Source: Stomoxys calcitrans
Taxonomy: Eukaryota; Arthropoda; Insecta; Diptera; Muscidae
Direction of reading: 5' to 3'
DNA: 64,000 nt
Assembly (NCBI RefSeq): GCF_963082655.1
Contig: NC_081555.1
Coordinates: 179,778,151-179,842,150, forward strand
Below, piece after piece: positions 24,497 through 34,078 of the stretch (within the stretch, counting starts at the first letter, position 1; each line of letters opens with the position of its first letter). Made by a program: the position numbers and the translations under genes. The notes under the pieces were generated by a model. That model was not told the origin of the DNA and did no database searches. It saw only the letters and a list, made by a program, of their open reading frames with translations.

Positions 24497-24681
24497 AGGT
24501 CTGATAAAAAAATAACCGTTATTTTGAAATTTTCTAAAAGTATTTATGTATTCATTAATAACTGTCTTGTCCCTTTCAAAGTAATCCCCTCAGAGATTTT
24601 TTTTCAATTTTTTCCATTTTTTCCAATCTTCGAAACACTGAAAGGAAATTTGTAAATAACGGTTATTTTTTTATCAGACCT
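24497..24681. mobile_element. 185-bp MITE with perfect 28-bp terminal inverted repeats
   Basis: Positions 24497-24524 and 24654-24681 are exact reverse complements, beginning AGGTCTGATAAAAAAATAAC. The interior (TCAAAGTAATCCCCTCAGAG and a TTCCAATCTTCGAAACACT phrase) resembles the edge of a mariner transposase gene read in reverse. This suggests a recently mobilised internally deleted mariner. It encodes nothing. Confidence 0.75.
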
Positions 24682-25189
24682 CGTAGTTCATTGGGGATTG
24701 GAAATGAGCAATATCAGTTTTTATTTTTTCATCTACTCGACTGCCACAAGATACAAATACCAATTTATGTCTGACAAAATATTCCCACGGCGCACAGTGG
24801 TCGCTGCCATTGGTCAAAATTCAAAAATTGAAAGTCTAATGTTTGGTACCAAATATGTATTGTAGTAACATATAAAAATTATAATATTTAAATACTATTG
24901 TATTGATATGTATGCATGCAACAAAATGTCATTTATTGATATCTGCTTAAATCGATAAGCTGGTGATTGTCATTTCAAAATGCTAGTCTGGGTAATTTTA
25001 ATTTGAATTACATTTTGCGGTATAATCGGATTACTCATAGACCTTAATCATTGCACAATAATCCTTTAATTTATTGTAAGAAAACTACCAAAATATTAGA
25101 ATTCGATAAAAACAAAATAGCTCATATTGAAAGTAGGAAACAGTTGAATAATTTATGATTCCCATGACAAAAGTGTAATGAAAAGTGCA
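24682..25189. other. Intergenic, nothing recognised
   Basis: AT-rich sequence with no supported gene. Confidence 0.4.
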
Positions 25190-25530
25190 GTCCATGGTAA
25201 AGATTTTGATATAGATCTCATATAAACCGATCTCCCGACTGCACTTCTTGAGCCCCAGAAAGCGTATTTCCCATCTGATTTGGCTGAAATTTTGCACAAT
25301 TACTTTTCTATAGGCTTTCAATATACGTAACAAATATGGTCTGAATCGGTTCATAACCAGACAAAACTCCCATATGAACCGATTTCCCGATTTTACATCT
25401 TGAATCACTATAAAGCGCAATTCTTATCCGATCAGGCTGAAATTTTGCACAGTGACTTTTCCGATCAGCTTCAATATGCGTGCCAAATCGGTTCATACCC
25501 TGACATACCTCCCATATAAACCGATCTGAC
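25190..25530 (+). repeat. Family-A tandem-unit fragment
   Basis: Two plus-oriented units (CATATAAACCGATCTCCCGA, TTGAGCCCCAGAAAG, GCTGAAATTTTGCACA) without termini, directly joined to a family-B element. Confidence 0.7.
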
Positions 25531-25531
25531 T

Positions 25532-26632
25532 GACATTTCGATATATTCTTGATCAGCGTAAAAATCTAAGACGATTTAACCATGTCCGTTCGTCTTTCTG
25601 TTGAAATCACGCTACAGTCTTTAAAAATGAAGATATTGAGCTGAAATTTTCCACAGGTCCTCTTTTTGTCCATAAGCAGGTTATGTTCGAAGATGGGCTA
25701 TATCGGACTATATCTTGATATAGGATCTAAGCCACATTTATTATCCGATTTTCTGAAATTTGGGACAGTGAGTTGTGTTAGGCCCTTCGATATCCTTCGT
25801 CAAATTGGGCCTGATCGCATCAGATTCTCAATTTAAGGTCTTGCGCCCATAAAAGGCGCATTTATTGCCCTATTTCGCCGAAATTTGAGACAGTGAGTTG
25901 TGTTAGCCCCTTTGACATCCTTCGTCAATTTGGCCCAGATCGGTCCAGATTTGGATATAGCTGCCATATAGACTAATCTCTCGATTTAAGGCCTTGGGCC
26001 CATAAAAGGCACATTTATTGGCCGATGTTGCGGAAATTTGGGACAGTGAGTTGTGTTAAGCACTTCAACATTTTTCTTCAATTTGGCCCTGATCGGTCCA
26101 GATTTGGATATAGCTGCAATATAGACCGTTCTCTCGATTTAAGGTTTTGGTCCCATAATAGGGGCATTTATTGCCAGATTTCGCCGAAGTTTGGGACAGT
26201 GAGATGCATTAAGTTCTTCGACAACTTTCTGCAATTTGGCCCAGATCGGCCCAGATTTGAATAAAGCTGCCATATAGACCGATCTCTCGATTTAAGGTTT
26301 CGGGCCCAAAAAAGGCGCATTTATTGTCCGATGTCGCCGAAATTTGGGACAGTGAGTTATGTTAGACTTTTCGACATCCGTGTCGTATATGGTTCAGATG
26401 GGTCTATATTTGCATATGGATACCAAAAAGACCAATATTTTATTCTACAAAATGACTTGTACTTAAAAGAGCACTCAATATCTGTGTCGAATATGGTCCA
26501 AATCGTACCCTATTTTGATAAAGCTGGTATGGGGCCATTTTCACCGGATTATAAAGAAGGGTGGTTTACATATATACCTGAGGTGGTGGGCATTAAAAGT
26601 TCGGCCTGGCCGAACTTAAAATCTTTTATTTA
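25532..26632 (+). mobile_element. Family-B element, 5' tip missing
   Basis: It begins in the 5' block (ATTCTTGATCAGCGTAAAAA) with a short GTCCGTTCGTCTTTC tract, continues through about five tandem units (CGATTTAAGGTYTTGGGCCC), and ends with GAGGTGGTGGGCATTAAAAG and the TTCGGCCTGGCCGAA palindrome. The open frames inside follow the repeat unit and are not genes. Confidence 0.8.
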
Positions 26633-26857
26633 TATAATATTTTTTACGTCTTTATTTATTTTATCCTATTTTATTTCAATTAATTTTATTTTTTATATCA
26701 TTTTATTATTATTTAATTTATTTTATTGTATACATAATATTTTTTTATTTAATTTTGTTTTACTTTGACTGTATGTTATTCATACGCCATAGTGTACAAA
26801 CTGTAAATTCATCATACGCTACGATGACCACTAACCACTTTTGTCACTTAGTACAGT

Positions 26858-27350
26858 GATGGGCACTCTAAGGGTGCGAACAAAGTGTGCGAAAGCCGAG
26901 CTTGTCAATGCGATAACGATTATGTGTGCAAGAAAACTGGTTACATACAAGTCAATACAAGCATGCAAAATATGGAAATAAGCAATAAGCCGATTGAATG
27001 CGAGAAAACAGTTTCAAAGCGTTTTTTTCGCTTGTTTGCATTGTTGATGTTTAGTTTTTTGCATGTAGTTGTGTTTTTTACTTCTTTTTAATAAAAAAAA
27101 GCTGTGTCGATAGTATAGGTAGTGATTTTTTCATGAAAATAAGCGCCAATTATTTCGCCTAGGCTTCGCTCAGCATCAGCGCTCACTCTGTTCGCACCCT
27201 AACACTGCTCAAATACCGAACTGTGGTTGTGTGAGTATCATCAAACATCAACTGGAACATTTGTTCCAGTTGATGTTTGAGCTTTGAAATAGAGGCAGCC
27301 AAACGAAGTCACACCAAGTTGTGTAAACTGTTCGTGTGATTTTGTTCGTT
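26858..27350. repeat. hAT-like dispersed repeat with 40-bp palindrome
   Basis: The left edge CAGTGATGGGCACTC and an inner GGGTGCGAACAAAGTG block are mirrored near 27186-27210 (CACTCTGTTCGCACCCTAAC), suggesting terminal inverted repeats of a hAT-type element (CAGTGnTGGGCA is typical). The right part (27200-27345) recurs in diverged form at 34250-34395. A 40-bp near-perfect palindrome occupies 27241-27280. No transposase was recognised. Confidence 0.45.
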
Positions 27351-28083
27351 TTTTCTATGCTGCCCATCTACCTATGCTGCCTTAGTACAAAAGAGCCTGT
27401 CTTAAGTTTTTTCCATATATTTTCATTACATCATTCCTCTTAGGCGCAACCTTATCCCAATCATTTTTCTTTTAAAAATGGTTTCAGTAAATGTTTGTAT
27501 GTTTATTAATTTCAGATGTTCCCTTGTACTCTCCACTCACATAACATTCCGTCGAAGACATTGTAATCCCAAAGATTGATATACTTTTGAAATTGCAAAT
27601 ATTTACATACATTTTTAAGACTTTTAATTGATTGACTGTTTTTATTTTTCATTTCTTTGTTTGCACTTTTTGTTTTACTTTTCCAAATGAAATTAAGTCT
27701 GAGCAAGATTACATGTAACCAGATTACATCATAGAGGTATGGGTTATATCAACTCAAATTACTCATACCACACCCATACCACTGCAACAATTCACATCAC
27801 TCATATAACCCATGCTCCTTATCTATGGAATTATTGAATTTATCCCTTTTTAAGATATCCTTTTATGTACTCTTGGGTAATCCTTAAAAAACTAAAACAA
27901 ATAAAAACCCTTTGTCTAGGAAACAGAAATAGCAATTTATTTTCCAAACAAAATGGAATTGATTTTTAAATATATAATAGTAATTATTGTTTTAATATTT
28001 AAAAAAAAAATGCTATAGAGATGTGATTTTCCTTGAAAAAAAAGAATAATTGTTGAGTTCTCTATATTTCAGAAAAGTAAAAA
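27351..28083. other. Intergenic, nothing recognised
   Basis: AT-rich unique-looking sequence. Near 27735-27810 is a patch with repeated CCATACC and CATATAACCCA words. Confidence 0.4.
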
Positions 28084-29297
28084 AAACAAGTAAAAGCGTG
28101 CTAAGTTCGGCCGGGCCGAATCTTATATACCCTCCACCATGGATCGCATATGTCGAGTTCTTTTCCCGGCATCTCTTCTTAGGCAAAAAAAGGATATAAG
28201 AAAAGATTTGCTCTGCTATTAGAGCGATATCAAGATATGGTCCGGTTTGGACCACAATTAAATTATATGTTGGAGACCTGTGTAAAATGTCAGCCAATTC
28301 GAATAAGAATTGCGCCCTTTGTGGGCTCAAGAAGTTAAATAGAGAGATCGATTTATATGGGAGCTATATCAGGCTATAAACCGATTCAGACCATAATAAA
28401 CACGTATGTTAATGGTCATGAGAGAATCCGTCGTACAAAATTTCAGGCAAATCGGATAATAATTGCGACCTCTAGAAGCTCAAGAAGTCAAGATCCCAGA
28501 TCGGTTTATATGGCAGCTATATCAGGTTATGAACCGATTTGAACCATATTTGGCACAGTTGTTGAATATCATAACAAAACACGTCGTGCAAAATTTCATT
28601 CCAATCGGATAAGAATTGCGCACTCTAGAGGCTCAAGAAGTCAAGACCCAAGATCGGTTTATATGGCAGCTGTATCAGGTTATGGACCGATTTGAATCAT
28701 ACTTGGCACAATTGTTGGATGTCATAACAAAATACGTCGTGCAAAATTTCATTCCAATCGGATAAGAATTGCGCACTCTAGAGGCTCAAGAAGTCAAGAC
28801 CCAAGATCGGTTTATATGGCAGCTATATCAGGTTATGGACCGATTTGAACCATACTTATCACAGTTGTTGGATATCATAACAAAACACGTCGTGCAAAAT
28901 TTCATTCAAATCGGATAAGAATTGCGCACTCTAGAGGCTCAAGAAGTCAAGACCCAAGATCGGTTTATATGGCAGCTATATCAAAAGATGGACCGATATG
29001 GCCCATTTACAATACCAACCGACCTACACTAATAAGAAGTATTTGTGCAAAATTTCAAGCGGCTAGCTTTACTCCTTCGGAAGTTAGCGTGCTTTCGACA
29101 GACAGACGGACGGACGGACGGACGGACGGACGGACGGACGGACAGACGGACGGACGGACATGGCTAGATCGACATAAAATTTCACGACGATCAAGAATAT
29201 ATATACTTTATGGGGTCTCAGACGAATATTTCGAGTAGTTACAAACAGAATGACGAAATTAGTATACCCCCCATCTTATGGTGGAGGGTATAAAAAA
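28084..29297 (-). mobile_element. Complete family-A DINE/Helentron-like element
   Basis: The best-preserved family-A copy. On its own (minus) strand it reads: 5' terminus TTTATACCCTCCACC, a 5' block with ATTCTTGATCGTCG, a (GTCC)n-rich microsatellite (29098-29160), a tandem array, then ACCATGGTGGAGGGTATA, the palindrome TTCGGCCCGGCCGAA (28106-28120) and the tail ACGCTTTTACTTG. The array phrase GATCGGTTTATATGG starts at 28346, 28499, 28652, 28805 and 28958, exactly 153 bp apart each time. This order (block, GTCY microsatellite, block, 3' stem-loop, short T-rich tail) matches the DINE-1 group of Helentrons as I know it. Confidence 0.85.
29098..29160. repeat. (GACG)n / (GTCY)n microsatellite
   Basis: An uninterrupted run of GACG tetranucleotides with a few GACA variants, inside the family-A element. 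It is the longest of the window's GTCY tracts and marks a length-variable spacer between the element's two conserved blocks. Confidence 0.95.
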
Positions 29298-29497
29298 AAT
29301 TTTGGCCAAATCGGAACATAATTAAAGATTTTGGCCATTTAGATTGGCCAATGGCCCTTATCAACAAAATGTATCAATCCTAAGCTTACATTTTTAAACA
29401 ATTGTATGCAAGTTTTCCGATTAGTGAATTAATGCTGGGTTCTAACAGAATTTCTGGTGTTGAATGCCCAAAATTCGAACAAAATGGTCCTTTAAAT
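29298..29497. other. Spacer between adjacent A and B elements
   Basis: About 200 bp with a few unit-like words but no clear family membership. Confidence 0.4.
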
Positions 29498-30592
29498 TTT
29501 TATACCCACCACCGGAGGATGGGGGTATATTCATTTTGTCATTCCGTTTGCAACACATCGAAATATCCATTTCCGACCCTATAGAGTACATATATTCTTG
29601 ATCAGTGTAAAAATCTAAACTGTGTTAGTTCCTTCGACATCTTTCTTCCATTTGGCCCTGATCGGATCAGATTTGGTCGGTCATATAGACCGATCTCTCG
29701 ATTTAAGGTCTTGCGGCCATAGAAGGCGCATTTATTGCCCGATTTCGCTGAAACTTTGGGACAGTAAGTAGCGATAGACTTCTCGCCATTTTTGTGCAAC
29801 TTGGTCCAGATTGGGATATAGCTGTCATATAGACCAATCTCTCGATTTAATGTTTTGGGTCCATTAAAGGTGCATTTATTGTCCGATTTGGCCCAGATCG
29901 GTTTAGATCTGGATATAGCTGCCATATAGACCGATCTCTCGATTTAAGGTCTTGGGCCCATAAAAAGCGCAGTTATTATCCGATTTTGCTGAAATTTGAC
30001 ACAGTAAGTTGTGTTAGGCCAGTCGACATCCTTCTTCAATTTGGCCCAGATCGGTTCAGATTTGGATATAGCTGCCATATAGACCGATCTCTCGATTTAA
30101 GGTCTTGGGCCCATAAAAGGCACATTTATTATCCGATTTTGCAGAAATTTGGAACGGTGAGTTGTGTTAAGCCCTTCAATATTCTTCTTCAATTTGGCTC
30201 AGATCGGTCCAGATTTGGATATAGCTGCCATATAGACCGATCTCTCGATTTGAGGTTTTGGACCAACAAAAAGCATATTTATATTCCGATTTTGCTGAAA
30301 GTTGTCACAGTGACTTATGTTAGGCTTTGCAACATCCCAATCGTGTATGGTTCATATCGGCCTATATTTGGGTATGGCTACCAAAAAACAATATTTTGTT
30401 CTACAAAGTTGAACAATGACTGGTACACATCAGACTTCTCAATATCCGTGTCGAATTTGGTCTAAATCGGACCGATATTTCGATAAAGCTGCTATGGATT
30501 ATGACGAAAGGTGGTTTACCTATATACCCGAGGTGGTGGGTATCCAAAGTTCGGCCCGGCCAAACTTAACGCCTTTTTACTTATTTAAATTT
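29498..30592 (+). mobile_element. Complete family-B DINE/Helentron-like element
   Basis: The 5' terminus is TTTTTATACCCACCACCGGA. A 5' block follows (CATTTTGTCATTCCGTTTGC, ATTCTTGATCAGTGTAAAAA), then about five tandem units, then GAGGTGGTGGGTATCC and a one-mismatch palindrome TTCGGCCCGGCCAAA with GCCTTTTTACTT. The unit phrase CCGATCTCTCG or its variants begins at about 29690, 29833, 29931, 30083 and 30237. One unit is shortened by about 55 bp. The GTCY tract has been lost in this copy. Confidence 0.85.
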
Positions 30593-32251
30593 ATTAATAG
30601 TTTTGTTTTTAAAAATTCACTTTTTGTCTTTTTTCACTTTGTTAGGAAGTTTTTGAAATGCTTTCTCTTACGTGTGTATACTTGTTTGAGATATTGGACA
30701 ACAGCCAGACCCTCAAACCGGCTTCTTACTTGGCCTTATGCCATACCATGGCCAGTTGTTTGGTTGCAGCATGAGCATGAGCACTAGCACCAAGAGCCAC
30801 CAAAGCGTTGAAAGGAAACCAATAAATGTACATGTGTGTGGTCAATTCAACTACATGGCTTACTGGCACAAACACACAGACATGAAACAAATGTCCTTGT
30901 ATGTATGCAGCGCTTGTGCGTGTGTGTTTGCTTTTGTTTGTTTTTAAATTATACGTTGACGACACAGACACAACGGACTGGGGCTTACCATGAAAATGGC
31001 GAAAGGAAAAAAGTACACAAGCCAACAACTACGAAATATTGTATATATGTATAAGGAAAACAGCAAACCTCAATTTGGTACGCTCGCGATTTTGCGTGTA
31101 AGTGTGGCAAGGATGCAATGACAATCCTAGTTTTATAGTTGGGTTGCCTTTGGAGTTTTTTTTTTTTTGCACGCTTTTCAAAAAGGCTTTTAAAAACCGC
31201 GGCAACAATATTGACACCATGTCTGTAGCTTGGTTTGTCGTTAAAACCTTCATCGTTTGGGGCCAGACACAACAAGCAAGTGCGGCGGCGACCACGATGA
31301 CTTTGGTGCTCTTTGGACCATTCAAGTACGGCTACTGCCGTCTGACTTATGTTTGATGCGGCCATTTACAGTGAGTGCCAGCGCCAAAGAATTTTTGTTT
31401 TAAGTAAGCCTGAGAGTCTGAATGTGAGTGAGTGTTGGTTTTTTAATTTTGTTAGTTTGTCGCGGTGACCACCATTGCCTCTATCACCACACTCACTCAT
31501 TCACATACATATATGAGGACATACTCTACTCATATACTAGACAACGTCCTTACATGTCGTACAGAGTCAAGTATATGCGACAACAACTACAATTATGAGC
31601 ACATATATGTTTGGGAGTCTCTGTGTGTATATGTGTGGGTAGTTAGTGGTTGACCCCTTCATATTTGATATGCTGCACGCCCTAGTACCCTTGTCCCACA
31701 AAACTAACGTACTTTAATACATGCCTTGCCGAGCCATGCCATGCCTTAACCATACCATGAACGTCGCCGTTCAAGCTCCGTTGTTTTGTATTTAAACGTT
31801 TGTTGTTTTTACTAATTTTTTTCCTTCGCATTTCGTTTGTTTTTTTCCCTGGTTCGTTCATTCGAGTTGTTGTTTGTATTTTTGTTTTTATTTCACTCTC
31901 AGCACACATCCTTTTTATCCTTGGTCATGTGGGTGCGTGTACGTGCGTGTGTGCAAAAAGGCAATTCGTTTTGGCGATTCATTAGAATTACTCGTCGTAT
32001 GCGTACATTATGAGGCTTTTAACGTTTTCTCTGTGTGTTTTTTTCTTTCCGTTTTCGTTTTTGTTGGATATTTTTTTTTTCGCTTTTTTTGTTGTTTCGG
32101 ACGGTAAGGGTCCTTATGAGTTGTTGGCAAATTATTTTATTTACTTTTTTACGTACTTAAATGTACTAATGTTTAATTCAATGAAAGTATAAAAGGCCTC
32201 ATTTTTTCGCTAGCATGTAGTATAATCAGTCGGTTGAAATCTACATTTATT
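30593..32251. other. Unique intergenic block
   Basis: No gene was supported. The sequence is higher in complexity than the repeat blocks, with CA/TG tracts near 30910-30940 and 31930-31955. The 60-126-codon frames on both strands show no family features. It is a candidate for distal kirre regulatory DNA by position only. Confidence 0.4.
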
Positions 32252-32880
32252 AAGCAAGTCAAAATGTGCCAATTTCGGCCTGGCCGACTCTTGGCAAACC
32301 ACCACTGTGGGTTCTGCTAAAAATTCACACATAAAAGGGCAGAAAGTACACAAGTGCACTGTGCGTGGGTAAATTTTTTGCAAAACCCACAGTGGTGGTT
32401 TGCCAAGAGTCCGTTTCAAATATATACCAAATTTCTGCCAAATCATACAAAAATCAGAACTTCTAGGGGCCGTAGAAGACTATTCGGGAGAGCGGTTTAT
32501 ATGGGACCTATATCAGGTTATTGACCCAATGGACCAGAGGTCTAAGAATGAAGCAAATGGCACCTGCGGTTGTCAGGCCCAACGAAAGCCCATCAAGGAT
32601 ATTGGACATCATGATAAAACTCTACGCGCAAAATTTCATCCAAATTGGGCAACAATTGTGGCTTTCAGGGACAAGATCTCAAATTGGGAAGTCGATTTAT
32701 ATGGGAGTTAAATCAGATTATAGACCGATTTGGACTTTACTAGGCACGGTTTTGGGAAGCCATAATAAAACACCACGTGCAAAATTTCAGTCAAATTGGA
32801 CAAAAAATGCGGCCCAAGATATCAAATTGGGAGGTCGGTATGTATGGGAGCTATATGGGAGGAGATGGTAGACCGTACTT
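32252..32880 (-). repeat. Diverged A/B-related repeat with 28-bp inverted repeat
   Basis: The left end resembles a 3' terminus (AATTTCGGCCTGGCCGACTC). Positions 32286-32313 and 32384-32411 are exact reverse complements (28 bp, 70-bp loop). Family-A-like units follow (GAGAGCGGTTTATATGGGAC, CAAAATTTCATCCAAATTGG). It is related to the fragment at 50590-50770. Confidence 0.65.
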
Positions 32881-33049
32881 GGTAGACTCAGAGAAATTTG
32901 TTAGTAAAAACAGCAAAAATGTTTGCTTTAACAGCAGAATGTGTGCTGAATATAGGACAGCCGTAATTGTATGCTGTATCAGCAAACATTTTCTGTTGTT
33001 TTTAAATGGTAAAAAATTGAAAAAAGTTGAGAAAGGTCTTAAATATTTA

Positions 33050-34078
33050 AAAAAAATGAGTTCGGCCGGGCCGAATCTTATATACCCTCCACCATGGATC
33101 CCATTTGTAGAGTTCTATGCGCAGTATCTCTTTTTAGGCAAACAAAGAATATTGAATACGTACTGTTGTGCTATTGGAGCTATATCAACTATAGTCCGAT
33201 TCGGACCATATATGAATGCTAAACCTTGTAGAAGTCATTGTGTAATATTTCAGTTCATTCGGATAAGAATTGGGCCTTGTAGGGGCTCTAGAAGCAAAAT
33301 CGGGAGATCGGTTTATATGGGAGTTGTATCAAGCTATTGATCGATTCAGATCATATTAGACACCTATGTTAAAGGTCATGAGAGAAGCCGTTGTACAAAA
33401 TTTCTTCCAAATCATTTGAGAATTGCGCCCTCTAGAGGCTCATGAAGTCAAGATCCCAGATCGGTTTATATTACAGCTATATCAGGTTATGTACCGATTT
33501 GTGCCATACTTGACACAGTTATCGCAAGTCATAACAAAACACCTCATGCAAAATTTCACCCAAATCGGATGAGAATTGCGCGTTCTATGGGCTCAAAAAG
33601 TCAAGATCCAAGATCGGTTTATATGACAGCTCATAAAAGAATACTACATCCAAAACTTCAGGCAAATTGGATAAGCATTGCGGTTTGTTAGGGGTCAGAA
33701 GTCAAATATGCAGATTGGTTTATATGGGAGCTATATCAGGTTATAGATGGATTTGGAACGTAAAATTGCGGCATCCACGGGCTCAAGAAGTCAAATCGGG
33801 AGAACGGTTTATATGGGAGCTATATCCAAATCTAAACCAATATGACTCATTTGCAATCTCCTACAACCTACATTAATAAGAAGTATCTGTGCAAAATTTC
33901 AAGCGGCTAGTTTCACGAGTTCGACCGCTATCTTGATTTCGACAGACGGACATGGCTAGATCCACCCGGAATTTCGAGACGATGGGTTCTAAGATCAATA
34001 TTTCGAGGTATTACAAACGGCATGACTAGATAAGTATAACCCTATTCACATCTATCCTACGGTGGTGCGAAAAAAATA
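33050..34078 (-). mobile_element. Family-A element, near complete
   Basis: The left end carries the TTCGGCCGGGCCGAA palindrome and TATACCCTCCACCATGG. Minus-oriented units follow (AGATCGGTTTATATGGGAG). The right end is a decayed 5' terminus (CATCTATCCTACGGTGGTGC). The GTCY tract is reduced to ACAGACGGACATGGC. Confidence 0.8.

Noticed and set aside
26025..26768. Plus-strand frames of 79 and 145 codons, and similar ones at 29986-30465
   Set aside because: They are translations of family-B units and the repeat's 3' end. There is no independent start, domain or codon pattern.
28346..28972. Regular direct repeats resembling a CRISPR array
   Set aside because: The repeats are head-to-tail 153-bp monomers without unique spacers, in an insect genome, inside a transposable element.
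31985..32192. Hydrophobic small frames in T-rich DNA (60-77 codons)
   Set aside because: Phe/Leu-rich peptides arise from poly-T tracts. No conserved feature is present.
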